Part shown: in pieces, positions 1 to 10,328 of the stretch | Numbering within the stretch: position 1 is the first letter of the stretch | How the letters are laid out: the number at the start of each line of letters is the position of its first letter | Origin: Saccharomycopsis malanga | Taxonomy: Eukaryota > Ascomycota > Saccharomycetes > Ascoideales > Saccharomycopsidaceae | Reading direction: 5' to 3' | Assembly (NCBI GenBank): GCA_004014935.1 | Contig: CP025322.1 | Location: forward strand, 1,860,001-1,924,000 | DNA length: 64,000 nt | Translations under genes and position numbers: made by a program | Notes under the pieces: model-generated | Told to the model about the DNA's origin: nothing | Databases searched by the model: none | The model's input: the letters and a program-made list of their open reading frames with translations, nothing else

Positions 1-526
1 GATCACTGTATTCTCTGAAAAAAAACTTACCGTCATGGTCAGAATAATGCACTGACCGCACAATCTTAGGTCTCACTAAAGATGTTCTGGTAACTATACC
101 TTCTACGGAAATCAACTTGGATAAATAATAGGACTTAATGGTCTTTGGACTCAACTGATGGGATCCGAAAGCGCCTTTGAATCCAATGAAAAATTGAGTT
201 CTTTCATCATAATCCAAATTGGACATTTCTTTGGGATCAAAAATAGCATGGATTGTATCTTTCAAAGCTCTTTCACAGGCCGGCAAATAATCGGCTGGCT
301 CTGTAAGAAGCCCTTGCCAAAACTCCTTATTCCAATTTCTGATATCATCTATTGATACAATCAATCTTTTCAGCCCTTCTTTCAACATCTTGGTGATTGC
401 CTGCTTGTAATCGGTCTCACTGATATTCGATTCATCTGTCGAACTCGAATCAAGAAACTCTTGGAATAACCTGATTCTTTCGCCCATAAGAGCATCATTA
501 ATATCCATATTTTGATCTTCGTCCAT
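1..526 (-). CDS. MCM3: DNA replication licensing factor Mcm3, N-terminal part (runs off the window)
   Basis: Minus-strand reading frame starting at the ATG at 526-524 and open to the window edge, about 175 codons. It encodes the N-terminal domain of the MCM2-7 helicase subunit Mcm3, which loads at origins and unwinds DNA with the CMG complex. Recognised from the conserved run ISVEGIVTRTSLVRPKIVRS followed by VHYSDHDGK and FFFREYSD, which matches the Mcm3 N-terminal OB region. Near the N-terminus, GERIRLFQEFLDSS also fits. The AAA+ core lies outside the window. An in-frame GTAAGTTTTTTTTCAG (15-30, minus) looks like a miniature intron but encodes conserved residues, so I read through it. A MluI-box lies about 196 bp upstream. 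Confidence 0.93.
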   Translation of the reverse strand, partial: MDEDQNMDINDALMGERIRLFQEFLDSSSTDESNISETDYKQAITKMLKEGLKRLIVSIDDIRNWNKEFWQGLLTEPADYLPACERALKDTIHAIFDPKEMSNLDYDERTQFFIGFKGAFGSHQLSPKTIKSYYLSKLISVEGIVTRTSLVRPKIVRSVHYSDHDGKFFFREYSD

Positions 527-721
527 CTTCACCTGTCTCTAACTTCTCTTAATCTTCGCCCTTGTTTACTTAAGAAATTGTTGGTTTCATCAATCAAATT
601 TTCACGAAAAATGCTTGATAATTTCGAGACTCACCGCTTTTTTTATCACCCTTTTTTCTCACTTTTTTTCATACCGCGTCGATTTCCTATTACGGTAACA
701 TAAATGTATTCCGACGTGTTC

Positions 722-727
722 ACGCGT
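722..727. promoter_or_regulatory. MluI cell-cycle box (ACGCGT) upstream of MCM3
   Basis: Perfect palindromic ACGCGT about 196 bp upstream of the MCM3 ATG. In yeasts MBF binds this box to drive G1/S genes, and MCM genes are usual targets. The motif and position are seen; the function is inferred. Confidence 0.6.
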
Positions 728-1016
728 GGCCCTTGCATTCTGGGAGATTATTTGATTTATTTCCAATAAGAGAAAACCTTACCTATATTAATGCAATACT
801 AGAGTACTATAATACTAGAGTAGTTGTTATAAGTATTATTAAACGTTATCTCCTCAACGTTTTGACACGAAAGTACTTTTTTGTCCTATCTATTGAATTT
901 AGTCGTACATTTTAAATAGTGTTTGTAAGTAGTAAAGACATGCACGATGCTAAAACAAAGTAAAGCGTATATTTATTATAATAAATAATGAAAATTAATT
1001 ATTTGTCAAGCCTACC

Positions 1017-1340
1017 GTTGGGCCGTGTGGCTCAGTGGTCAGTGGTCAGTGCTCTAGTGCTCTCGGAGAAGAGAAACAAAACCTAACAGGAACACGGGTT
1101 CGATTCCCAATACAAACACTTTTTACGATGCTGAACGGGACTTCACAGACAAGTACAACTGTCTGAAAAGCACTAGACCAAGAAATACTTACTTTCAACC
1201 AATTGGGTGATAAGATTATGATAAACAGGGCATGATTGGGTTTTCCCCAGTGGGTCTCACCAAGTCCCTTTAAACATAAAGCGTATATGCGAAACTGATA
1301 TGTACTAGACTCGAAATATATGATATGATTATTATTATAT
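1017..1340 (+). mobile_element. tRNA-derived SINE, near full length (copy 1)
   Basis: Head reads GGGCCGTGTGGCTCAGTGG (A-box region), then CTCTCGGAGAAGAG, CCTAACAGGAACACGGG and B box GGTTCGATTCC. The body includes TTTTTACGATGCTGAACG, the segment CAACTGTCTGAAA, ACCAATTGGGTGA, TTTTCCCCAGTGGGTCTCAC, AAGTCCCTTTAAACAT, and the end GAAACTGATATGTACTAGAC followed by ATATGATATGATTATTATT. The head carries small internal tandem duplications (GTGGTCA and GTGCTCT each repeated). The hairpin seen in other copies is partly deleted. It ends against an opposite-facing tail fragment. Confidence 0.85.
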
Positions 1341-1402
1341 TTCAAGCCCAGTTATATCAATTCCGTACTGGGCTTTGAGCCCAATATATTATTTACTCGG
1401 CA
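1341..1402 (-). mobile_element. SINE 3'-tail fragment, opposite orientation to copy 1
   Basis: Reads TATATTTCAAGCCCAGTTAT then ATCAATTCCGTA, the reverse complement of the family's 3' end (TACGGAATTG...CTGGGCTTGAAATATA). It abuts copy 1 tail to tail and is followed by TACTGGGCTTTGAGCCCAAT, which can fold back on itself. Only the last 60 bp or so of the element is present, a typical 5'-truncated retroposon remnant. Confidence 0.65.
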
Positions 1403-2444
1403 ATATATGTATTATGGAGTAAATGTTTCATTACTGAATACAAATTAATTGTTCAGTTCAAGACGGAACAATTATGATAATACCTCATCAAACTAATGGG
1501 AAAGTTTGTTGTAGTATATGTGCCTCGTATCATTAGAAATTTCAAACTAAATATACAAACATTGTAAAGAAATTCCCCAATTTCTTCTCTTGTTCAACAG
1601 TTTATGCTGTTAAAAGCAAAATACACTTCATAGCAACCTAAAAAACATAATACAGCAAGTTAGATAGTATTTCTATCCATTCTGTAGTACCCCAGAAATT
1701 TTCAAAAACTAAAGTAGAGGAAACGGTAAATAATATTACCGGTGAACGTTGAGATTGGGATAATTGTCCATTTTTCGGATGGATACAATTGACTACACCA
1801 AATGGTAAAAGCTAAAAAAGTACACAAATTGCCAAGTACTAGAGTATTTGTTTTAAGTGTTGCTCTACGTGAATATTGTAATCGACATAGTTTATATTCA
1901 TCTGCTGCTCTCTACAATAAATAAACTTGATAAAAAGCTTGATAATTATCATTCAATAAGTGCCAAACTCTACATCTTTGTGTCTAATACCAGTAATACT
2001 GCCCTCTAATAATCAATACCTACCAGGGAAAACAGCGTTCATTTAATGTATGGTAATAAACTGCAATTATGTTCGAAAAGTGCGCTGTCGTTATATTCGA
2101 AACAAACATGCAGCAGACGGCATGTTACCAGAAAACCACCATTAAATACTTGGAAAATACACTTACAACTCCACAATGACGTATTAATTGTTCAACAAAG
2201 GTCTATAGATTAGAAAAAATTGATTTGGACACAGACTAGCTGGTAAAATAAAGTTGAGAAATAAAATCAATTTTAGGAGCAATTAATATAGTAACAGTAG
2301 CGTAAATAATTGGTAATAACAAAACAAATGTAAAAAAAAATTCTAAAATAACAGATTCAAATAAAATATGAGTAGAAATGAAGGGTCTAGAGGATAATCA
2401 ATAAAATTTGTATCAACGAAATCTAGGGTAAATAGTTTTGTAGG

Positions 2445-3062
2445 TTATAGCAAAGCAATGGCAATACCAGCTACAAATGCTCCACCAGAGACACCATACA
2501 AGGCAGCACCTGCTTTAGAAGTGCCTGTTTTCTTTTCTGAGGAAGATCCAGCGCTGGAAGAATTGTGAGAGCCGGTTGCACTGGTGATGGTGCCGTTTTT
2601 GGAATGCTCAGCAGAATGTTCGGCAGAATGATCAGTGGAGATGGCACCAGACATGGTGGCATGTTCACTGGAGGTGATACTGCTTCCATCTATAGCAGTG
2701 GCAGTTCCTGCAACGGAATCTGTGCTGGAGGAAGAAGAAGAAGAAGCGCCATTTGAAGCAGAAGTAGAACTGGAACTGGAACTGGAAGAGGCACTAGAAG
2801 AGCTGCCAGAAGAGGAAGCTCCTGATGATGAAGAAGCAGTGCCACTTGTTGTGGATGATGATGATGACGATCCAGTGGAAGAACCAGTGTGTGCAGGACC
2901 TTCGGTTCCGTAAAACGTGTTGACCACCAAATAACTATTGCTGGTGTAAGTCAAAACAGTGTTGGTGGAGATGGTGTATGTTGCCCCAGGAACAGTGACG
3001 ACTGTGGTGGCAGAAGCCAAGGTAGACAAGAGTGAAAGAGCAACAGAAGTGGTGAATTTCAT
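2445..3062 (-). CDS. Small Ser-rich GPI-anchored cell-wall protein
   Basis: 205 residues. N-terminal signal peptide MKFTTSVALSLLSTLASA (residues 1-18). A short ordered Thr/Val/Tyr-rich part follows to about residue 57, then a long Ser/Thr/Gly/Ala stretch expected to be heavily O-mannosylated. It contains the short repeat SAEHSAEHS near residue 145. The C-terminus ends in a hydrophobic segment (about 188-205, GVSGGAFVAGIAIALL) after small residues, the pattern of a GPI attachment signal, so the mature protein probably sits at the plasma membrane or is cross-linked to wall glucan. I do not recognise a specific family; low-complexity wall proteins diverge fast. No catalytic domain is visible. 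Confidence 0.85.
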   Translation of the reverse strand: MKFTTSVALSLLSTLASATTVVTVPGATYTISTNTVLTYTSNSYLVVNTFYGTEGPAHTGSSTGSSSSSSTTSGTASSSSGASSSGSSSSASSSSSSSSTSASNGASSSSSSSTDSVAGTATAIDGSSITSSEHATMSGAISTDHSAEHSAEHSKNGTITSATGSHNSSSAGSSSEKKTGTSKAGAALYGVSGGAFVAGIAIALL

Positions 3063-3983
3063 TGTGAATTGTAATGCTGATAATAATTAAAAGTATTGGC
3101 AGTATAAATATAACACCAGTTGCAAGAAAAGATGCTGCTACAAGGTATTTATACTGATGAAGGTTTCTTCATTACATCACGAACTACATAGGGGAAGCAG
3201 CATGTTGAACAATTTTAGCCTACATTAAAACAATTGAAACACACTAAATCCTTCTAAACTCTTAGTTTCGCCAGCATTGTTAGGTCGCACCCACCGCTGC
3301 GGCTTACCACTATATTCAACTGACAAACAGATCGACAGTTGTAGCACTAGGAGATCTATTTCTGGATTCTTCCTAATTGCTATATTTGGTAAAAGTCAAA
3401 CTTGTGCTGGGTCAGACTCTTATACCAGAGTGCGTTTGGCAAATTATGTACAATGGGCAGTATTTGGGGTCAAACAGTTACCTAAGCCAAGTATATCATA
3501 ATTGATTACAATCCTAGATTAATGCTTAAGTAGGGCAAATAGTATAATATGTAATAGGTACAATAAGAGAAATCGGGAAATCGAAGATTAAAATCACTAC
3601 TAACATAAGAAAGCTACAAAAAGAATTTTTAAAACTCGGTAACACTTTTTCATCCTAACAAATAGTTAAAACTCTCCAACAAAAGGTTTTCTTCTAAATA
3701 CATGATCCTCTCAGACACCTTTCATTAACATCCCATCATACCACTTGGACCATTGTCCCTAATATACCCTTTACAACAATTCAAAACTCTCTAATAATAC
3801 CAGCGTGCTCTTAGCACTTTGTGCACAAATATATACTGTCGTCTAGCAATAAACGCACAGTGGCAATTGAGTAGTGAAAAAACATCATCTCATCATTAAG
3901 AGCAGAGGATTCAGTTACAAAACCAACCAATTCTTAGAGTGCCAAACCAGAAATTAGACGGGCGCATCCAATAAACCTTTGCC
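3063..3983. other. Divergent intergenic region, wall-protein gene / MGM1
   Basis: About 920 bp serving as the shared upstream region of two divergent genes. Short frames inside have no protein-like composition. No repeat of the SINE family and no clear RNA gene seen. Confidence 0.55.
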
Positions 3984-6650
3984 ATGCTGAGACAGCTAAG
4001 CTCGTTACATACGACGCAAGCGGTGGTTAAGCGCTTTAGCCAGAGATATCATAGTTTGAATCTACAAAAACATAACAATTTGTCATATCTACTAGCATCA
4101 AGAGATGCCGGACGCTACAGAATCAACAGCAGAAGAACATACTACTTGTTGTCACCAACAATAGGAAGACCGAGGGCGTTTTCCTTTACTTCGATTCCAA
4201 AATATGCATTTAGAGTGGTCAAGCTACCAGCATATATAGGGGGCGGCCTAGCAGCGGGCGGTTCTTATGTGATCTACAAGGTTGAGGAGGCCACAGCATA
4301 CACAGGCGATCAGTTGGACAAATTGAGAGACTTTGCTTCGAGCGCCACTGACCAGGTGGCCGGATTCTTCAAAAGCGTCGCGGATCAGTTTCCTAGAGGC
4401 CGCGGGACGGAATCCGGTGCGGAATCCGGTGCGGAATCCGGTACGGATGGCGGTGCGTCGGGTGGCGGTGCCGGAGGGGTTGCGGCTGCGGTTATAATGA
4501 GTCGAGATGATGATGACGCTGACAGCAAAGAAGAAGAGGAAAAAGAAGACAATGATGATGATGACGATGACGAAGAGGAAAAGAAGGATAACACAGATGA
4601 CCAGATATTGAATTTAACCAAGCAAATGATTGAAATTAGAAATTTATTGTCGCGAATAGATGAGAACGAGTCTTTGAAGTTACCTTCGATTGTGGTTGTA
4701 GGGTCACAATCGTCAGGAAAATCTTCTGTGTTGGAGGCTATTGTAGGCAAGCAGTTTTTGCCTAAAGGAAACAATATGGTCACCAGAAGACCCATAGAGT
4801 TGACATTGATTAATGATCCAGAATCGCACATTGAGAGTGCGCAGTTCACTGATTTAAAAATGGACACGCTAACCAACTTTGATGACGTTTCGCGGGTTTT
4901 GTTTGAGTTGAACTTGGCGGTTCCCGAAAGCACAGCGATATCTAGTGATCCGATCCGGTTGACAATCCGGTCGCCGAGAGCACCAGATCTCACCTTGATT
5001 GACTTGCCTGGATATATACAAGTGCAGGCAGAAAATCAACCTAAGGAACTTAAGCAGAAGATACGAGAGGTTTGCTTAAAATATTTAGAACCGCCTAATA
5101 TTATCTTAGCAATCTCGCCTGCCGATGTGGACTTGGCAAATTCGTCAGCGTTGCGGGCGGCCAAGCTTGTGGATCCGCTTGGCGAGCGAACGTTGGGAGT
5201 TATAACAAAGATGGATTTAATTGAGCCCAAACGCGGAAGAGATTTGCTACGCAACAACAAGTACCCTTTGAAAATGGGATATGTTGGGGTGATCTCGAAA
5301 CCTCCTGAAAAGACATCTTCATTGTTTTTGAAGAAGAGAGCAACAAATTTACAAAAGGAGTTGCAGCTTCATGAACAAGACTATTTTTTGAAGACCAATG
5401 AAAGGTTTTTTTACAATTCTGCTGTGGGAACTAAGCTTTTAAAGAAGAAGTTGATGAAAGTATTGGAAAAATCAATGTCCGCATCACTCAAACCAACTCA
5501 CCAGGCTATCCAGCAGGAACTTGAGGACGCGTCATACAAATTCAAGGTGGAGTTCAATGACAGGTTGCTTACGCCAGAGACTTACCTAGCATCCAGTCTA
5601 GATTCTGTCAAGGTGGCAGTGAAAGATTTCAGCTCCAAGTTTGGCAGAAACGAATTACGGTCGCTTTTGAGATACGAATTGGACCAAAAGGTTTTGGATT
5701 TGCTTGCGTTGAGATATTGGAACAAGCCATTGCCTGTAGATGGCACGACGTCCTATAATGAGCCCATTTTGGAAGAGCTTCCCAAAGCCTCCGAGGCCGA
5801 CTTGTACTGGCATCGCAAGTTAGACCTCACGACATCTAGCTTGACCAAGCTGGGTGTTGGTAGGTTGTCAACGACGTTGGTTACAAACGCCCTTTTGGAC
5901 GAAATCAACAATATTACCAGCAGCACAAACTTACACAAACATCCTTTGGCTAAGCAGATAGTCATGGACTCTGCCATGGCCGTCCTCAACTCTCGCTATT
6001 ATTCTACTGCAGACCAGGTTGAGAACTGTATTAAACCATACAAGTATGAGATCGATCTAGAGGACCGCGAATGGGCCGTAGCCAAAGAGCATTCGCTCCG
6101 TCTTTTATCAGAAGAGATACGCCAATGTTCACAAGCGTACAAAAATCTCCGCAACGAGGTGGGCAGTCGTAAGTTGAAAAACACTGTTGCTCATATAGAA
6201 AAGGCCTCATCACATAATGACGAAACGTTGCAATTTTCTCAAAAACTCTTGCAAAAGGGCAAACAGGCCATATTTTTACAAGACAGAATTGCACTTTTAA
6301 ACATGAGAGTTGCTGCTATCAAATCCTCTGCCTGTGCTGCTAAGGAAAACAAATACAAATGTCCCGAAGTGTTTTTGAACTCGGTTGTTGACAAACTCAC
6401 ACAGACTGCAGTCTTGTTTTTGAATGTCGAGCTTTTAAGCGATTTCTACTACAACTTCCCTAGAGATCTTGACGTCAGATTGAGTGTCAACAGCTTGTCT
6501 AAAGAAACCGTTGAGAAGATTGCAAAGGAAGACCCGCGCGTAAAACGCCACATTGAATTGCAGCAGAGAAAAGAACTTTTGGAAGAAGCCTTGACCAAGG
6601 TCGAACATATCATTGCTTTAAGAAATAATCGCAGTTATTTTGCCACTTAG
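3984..6650 (+). CDS. MGM1: Mitochondrial inner-membrane dynamin-like GTPase Mgm1 (OPA1 homologue)
   Basis: 888 residues. Drives mitochondrial inner-membrane fusion and crista shape. A basic presequence (MLRQLSSL..., many Arg and no acid early) is followed by a membrane anchor around residues 78-97 (LPAYIGGGLAAGGSYVIYK), the region that in yeast gives long and short forms after rhomboid cleavage. An acidic low-complexity linker (about 173-205, Asp/Glu runs) follows Gly-rich ESGAESGAESG repeats. The GTPase has GSQSSGKSS (240-248), DLPG (340-343) and TKMD (408-411). Middle and GED-type regions fill the C-terminal half. The length matches yeast Mgm1. The start is the first ATG that gives a proper presequence. 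Confidence 0.95.
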   Translation: MLRQLSSLHTTQAVVKRFSQRYHSLNLQKHNNLSYLLASRDAGRYRINSRRTYYLLSPTIGRPRAFSFTSIPKYAFRVVKLPAYIGGGLAAGGSYVIYKVEEATAYTGDQLDKLRDFASSATDQVAGFFKSVADQFPRGRGTESGAESGAESGTDGGASGGGAGGVAAAVIMSRDDDDADSKEEEEKEDNDDDDDDEEEKKDNTDDQILNLTKQMIEIRNLLSRIDENESLKLPSIVVVGSQSSGKSSVLEAIVGKQFLPKGNNMVTRRPIELTLINDPESHIESAQFTDLKMDTLTNFDDVSRVLFELNLAVPESTAISSDPIRLTIRSPRAPDLTLIDLPGYIQVQAENQPKELKQKIREVCLKYLEPPNIILAISPADVDLANSSALRAAKLVDPLGERTLGVITKMDLIEPKRGRDLLRNNKYPLKMGYVGVISKPPEKTSSLFLKKRATNLQKELQLHEQDYFLKTNERFFYNSAVGTKLLKKKLMKVLEKSMSASLKPTHQAIQQELEDASYKFKVEFNDRLLTPETYLASSLDSVKVAVKDFSSKFGRNELRSLLRYELDQKVLDLLALRYWNKPLPVDGTTSYNEPILEELPKASEADLYWHRKLDLTTSSLTKLGVGRLSTTLVTNALLDEINNITSSTNLHKHPLAKQIVMDSAMAVLNSRYYSTADQVENCIKPYKYEIDLEDREWAVAKEHSLRLLSEEIRQCSQAYKNLRNEVGSRKLKNTVAHIEKASSHNDETLQFSQKLLQKGKQAIFLQDRIALLNMRVAAIKSSACAAKENKYKCPEVFLNSVVDKLTQTAVLFLNVELLSDFYYNFPRDLDVRLSVNSLSKETVEKIAKEDPRVKRHIELQQRKELLEEALTKVEHIIALRNNRSYFAT

Positions 6651-6810
6651 TTTTTCTTGTTTATAGTATGATTGTTTTATGATAAATAGATATTAGTTTG
6701 ATGTTTATGATTAAATTAGATGGCCAACTGAAGAGCAGTTTTGTAGTTATTTTTATAATGAAAGTATAAGACTTTTTCAAGTGGTCATACTGAATATTCT
6801 GCTTGTTAAT

Positions 6811-6850
6811 AAAACCATATATTACGAGCCCAGTACATATCAGTTTTATC
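6811..6850 (-). mobile_element. SINE tail fragment
   Basis: CATATATTACGAGCCCAGTA then CATATCAGTTTT is the reverse complement of the SINE 3' end (ACTGATATGTACTGGGCTCG). About 40 bp remain. Confidence 0.55.
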
Positions 6851-7089
6851 CTACTTGTTTTGAAAGCTATTTTTAAAGCTTAACCCTATTTACTTTCGTC
6901 TTGTTATAATTTATGTATAACATCAAACTGGTTAACAAGATCAAATACTAAATCTTATTAATTTTCAAAATTTTTATTTTGTTTATCACTATTAGAGTTC
7001 AAGCCGCCATCTAATTCACTATGAAATACCCATCCGGTGATATTATTCAAGATAAATCCATAAATAAGATATGGTATATCATTGAAGGC

Positions 7090-7230
7090 AAAAGACTATA
7101 TTCTTTCAGTCCTTTGATTGACTAGATACGTTAAATTACATTACTCTTTATTTTTTCTGTTTACAATTGGCCTCCTTGGTTCTGATTTTTATTGGCTAGA
7201 AGTATCAGTTGATACTTAAGATTCTGCTTT
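7090..7230. repeat. Dispersed repeat, copy A
   Basis: Diverged match (about two thirds identity by eye) to 10181-10320. Shared blocks include AGTCCTTTGATTG / AGTCCTATAGTTTG, ACAATTGGCCTCCTT / ACAATTGGTCTCCTT, and TATCAGTTGATACTTAAGA / TATCAGTCGAAACTTGAGA in the same order. The family is unknown. Confidence 0.45.
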
Positions 7231-7463
7231 TTTTTTGGTGTTTTTGCACAAAACTATATTTTCTCCTTTATTTCAAACTTGTTCTACCCTTTTACATAGT
7301 CAGTTACGTTATCTATCTCGGTCATCTTGCCATTACTTATGCTTATACATATAGATGCACACGAAAGAACATGTATTTCCTTACAAAAGTGTTAACATCA
7401 AACATATTAAAGTTAAGCCTCTGACCCAACTTACTAAGCTCAGTTACTATCTCTTATAAACAG

Positions 7464-7484
7464 ATCATTAGTTGATCTAATGAT
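7464..7484. terminator. Perfect 8-bp inverted repeat downstream of GAA1
   Basis: ATCATTAG - TTGAT - CTAATGAT: 8-bp arms and a 5-nt loop, about 150 bp beyond the GAA1 stop. It could form a hairpin in the RNA or be a protein-binding palindrome; a terminator role is only a guess. Confidence 0.25.
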
Positions 7485-7633
7485 TCATATTTTTTTATAT
7501 AAGTGAAATTTGAACATTCAAATCTTACTTTTAAAAAGACCAGAAATTCAAGATAATAATAATAACACAAGTATCACTTTAGAAAATATATTAAAAATAC
7601 AGATACAATCAGTTTATTGCACTCGAAAATACT

Positions 7634-9463
7634 CTAAATATCCTTTTTTAAGTCAACAACACCGTATTCTGATTCGTCAATGATCATTGAGCCGATCCAA
7701 GCAGACGAGATCCACGCTGGCAACCAACCGATGATAACAATAAACCAAGTCCAACAATCAAAAGTGTTCCAAGCAGCAAGCAAACCGCGCATAAAATCTA
7801 TTGGACCATTAGGGAAATTGCTATCCAAAAGTCCAACGACGAGAACAATAAACCAAGGACAACTGACAATCAAAGCTAGAGAGTTTATATGTTCTTGATA
7901 TTTGTTTGAGCGAAGAGTTATTGGCCTTACAAAGGTCAAAGGAAGCATACATATTGCCACAGCATATGCCAAGGAGAAATGGACCACCAAAATGGATGTA
8001 ATGATCAAACTGGTAAAAAGGAGACAAAGAGCATGAAGAAGAAATGCGGTGGAAGCATAAAGGATGAAAGGATTATATTTATTTATTTTTCCTACTATTG
8101 CTCCTAGATTAGCAATAGCTATCTGTTTAGTAGGCAATGTAGCTCCAATCAATCCGTTCACTAATAAAGCATAATAAATGACCGGAACGGGAATTGAAAT
8201 GCATAGAAGCGCAGAGCCTGCAGTTGCAGAGATGCAGAACACGGAAAGAAAAATCAAAAATACTTTGGGGCAGGCAACAGCGAGATGCGTCTGTACTGAA
8301 AGGCCGCAGTTGAGAATCTCTGACAAGGAAGCGAGAGCGAAACTCACAGAGAAAAACACTGCAGATGGAAGATATGTGCCTATGGAAATAAAGTTGCGTG
8401 GCGCCAACATGAAATAAAAAAAGAAAGATTGATGAAACTTTTCCAACAAGTTGTTCACTGAACGAAATGAGGCCTCAACTACCCGTCCCAAGGTGGTAAT
8501 ATCAATATTACCTGTAGCGCCAATGGCACGAAGTGTTATTGCTTGAATGCGGTAACCACTAAATGCTTCTGGGCCTCTAGATGGTTTTAAACCTGCAAGC
8601 GTCAATTCTTTTATACCACTGAGAAGCACGCCGAGACGCCCAAGATATGTATTGTGCCCAATCTGGTCCTTAGGGACACCTTGGAGTGACACGCGCATGC
8701 CTTCATGCTCTGCAATCGAAATTGCAGTGTTCAAAAAATCCAAATTAGGCAATTGTCCGTTGACACCTTCGTAGGAAACCTCCAAGTAGTCATAATAATC
8801 GCCATTGCCCGGATATTCCACCACAATGGCCGATTCGAGGGACCCAGCAGTTAAATCCAACGTGCTGTGGTACGCCCTGACCCACGAACGCAATGCATGT
8901 TGATTGTCTTCTGCAAAAACAACTATAATGTTTTTGGACCATACTGTCCAACGTGAGAAATATTTGGCCAATGCAATCACTAACGAAACCCCATTTTCAT
9001 TGAATTCACCCTCTGTAGTGCGCCAAGGTGCAACCAATACCATTGCTTCTGTCCCATCGCCCCGTGGTGCATTAAGAACTCCATATACATTGGAGCCTGT
9101 CCCACTGCTTGCGCTGGGGGACGCATAATGCTGCTCAGACGCACTGTACCCAATGTCAAGTAAGAAACTTTTCACCAATGCATTGCGTTCTGCAACGCTT
9201 GCATTCTGCACTCGGTGAATCTCATCCCGGTACCCTCTGAGAAAGTTCCACTCTGACTCTCGGTAATAACTGTATGCTTGCGACGGCATTAGCGCATTTT
9301 CTGATATATACGTGTTTCGATATTGTCCTTCCACAGGCAAATACATCACCCATCCTGCACCAACAAGCGCACATACAAAGGATATCACCGGTAATGCAGC
9401 AATGAGCTTCGGGATAAGCCCATATTTATGTATCTTTCTCTGCACCTCCTCTAGTAACGCCAT
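7634..9463 (-). CDS. GAA1: GPI transamidase subunit Gaa1
   Basis: 609 residues. A subunit of the ER membrane complex that removes the GPI signal peptide and attaches the GPI anchor. The N-terminus MALLEEVQRKIHKYGLIPK is followed by the first membrane span (about 20-42, PVISFVCALVGAGWVMYL). Then comes a long lumenal domain with the M28-peptidase-like fold typical of Gaa1 (for example VVFAEDNQHALRSW and VVEYPGNGDYYDYLEV), and a cluster of hydrophobic spans in the C-terminal 240 residues. Length agrees with yeast Gaa1 (about 610). The partner GPI17 lies 11 kb away in the same window. Confidence 0.93.
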   Translation of the reverse strand: MALLEEVQRKIHKYGLIPKLIAALPVISFVCALVGAGWVMYLPVEGQYRNTYISENALMPSQAYSYYRESEWNFLRGYRDEIHRVQNASVAERNALVKSFLLDIGYSASEQHYASPSASSGTGSNVYGVLNAPRGDGTEAMVLVAPWRTTEGEFNENGVSLVIALAKYFSRWTVWSKNIIVVFAEDNQHALRSWVRAYHSTLDLTAGSLESAIVVEYPGNGDYYDYLEVSYEGVNGQLPNLDFLNTAISIAEHEGMRVSLQGVPKDQIGHNTYLGRLGVLLSGIKELTLAGLKPSRGPEAFSGYRIQAITLRAIGATGNIDITTLGRVVEASFRSVNNLLEKFHQSFFFYFMLAPRNFISIGTYLPSAVFFSVSFALASLSEILNCGLSVQTHLAVACPKVFLIFLSVFCISATAGSALLCISIPVPVIYYALLVNGLIGATLPTKQIAIANLGAIVGKINKYNPFILYASTAFLLHALCLLFTSLIITSILVVHFSLAYAVAICMLPLTFVRPITLRSNKYQEHINSLALIVSCPWFIVLVVGLLDSNFPNGPIDFMRGLLAAWNTFDCWTWFIVIIGWLPAWISSAWIGSMIIDESEYGVVDLKKDI

Positions 9464-10180
9464 CGCGACAATGTGCTGCTGCTGGAGGTATAAAGTGCAT
9501 TCATTTATGCTTGATGCCGACTTGAACTACTTTTTATACATTTCTAGGGGGTGTGCAGACATCCTTATTTTGACGGGCGGGTACCTTTTGTTTGTAAGGG
9601 CTTTCAACATATCAGTAGTAAACTAGCTGGACTTCTGGTCAAATGTACTCTTCAAGTATCCATGATTTATCACAATCAATTGAAGGAATGAAATCTTCTC
9701 AATCTGATAAATTTGTGTAGCCTGATTAGTAACTTTTACACGTGTGACTTGGAGAATGCCTGAAACTGCTCAAGAAAATCAGAATAAACAGTTACATAGG
9801 ATATCAAATTTATGACTCGAATATTTATTTAATTATATATTCATATAAAATTCTTTTTTAAAGTTGAAACTATCAAAAGCGTTGTAACTGCTTTGGACTC
9901 TTTTTTTTATTTCTCTTTCTTTTCACCTGTATATACTTACAGGAATCATATATGTTATAGTTCATCATAATCTTCGATATTCCTTTGAAATCGCTATAAG
10001 AATGTAAGTCCATTAGTATTCCCCGGTCCCCCTCAACTAGTATTTTTACTCTATTGACTACTTGTAAGTTACATCAAACTAGTTACAGAACCCTGATGGA
10101 ATAAGGAATTGGCCTGCTATCTTTGATATATCGGAAATCCAAATAACATGAAAGTTGGCATTTTGCTACATTATCAACTA

Positions 10181-10320
10181 CATGTAAAGACTTGTATGGT
10201 TCTAGTCCTATAGTTTGGTCAATTATATATATTTGGTTCCATTATTCCTAGTTTGTAACAATTGGTCTCCTTAATTCATTTTACAAATTCTGATTGGCTC
10301 AACTTATCAGTCGAAACTTG
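10181..10320. repeat. Dispersed repeat, copy B
   Basis: Diverged partner of 7090-7230, with the same ordered blocks. It ends immediately before the tail of the minus-strand SINE at 10329. Confidence 0.45.
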
Positions 10321-10328
10321 AGACTCTA

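Larger units (their letters stand above)
527..2444. other. Intergenic region between MCM3 and the wall-protein gene
   Basis: Holds the MCM3 promoter with the MluI box, a SINE copy at 1017-1340 and a tail fragment at about 1341-1400 (listed separately). The remaining 1401-2444 is AT-rich with no convincing coding frame or RNA gene. The last part is the 3' side of the minus-strand wall-protein gene. Confidence 0.6.
6651..7633. other. Convergent intergenic region, MGM1 / GAA1
   Basis: Between two 3' ends. Contains a SINE tail fragment (6811-6850), a dispersed repeat block (about 7090-7230) shared with 10181-10320, and a hairpin at 7464-7484. No coding frame I trust; a 34-codon frame at 7021-7125 is too short to support. 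Confidence 0.5.

Noticed and set aside
15-30. Mini-intron look-alike in MCM3 (GTAAGTTTTTTTTCAG on the minus strand)
   Set aside because: Only 16 nt, no branch site, and its removal would break the frame; the residues it encodes are conserved in Mcm3.
2635-2913. Acidic 92-codon frame opposite the wall-protein gene
   Set aside because: It is the reverse of Ser-rich codons, which read as Glu/Asp runs on the other strand.
4385-4993. 202-codon frame antisense to MGM1
   Set aside because: Shadow of the acidic repeat region; poly-Ser arises from reversed Asp/Glu codons.
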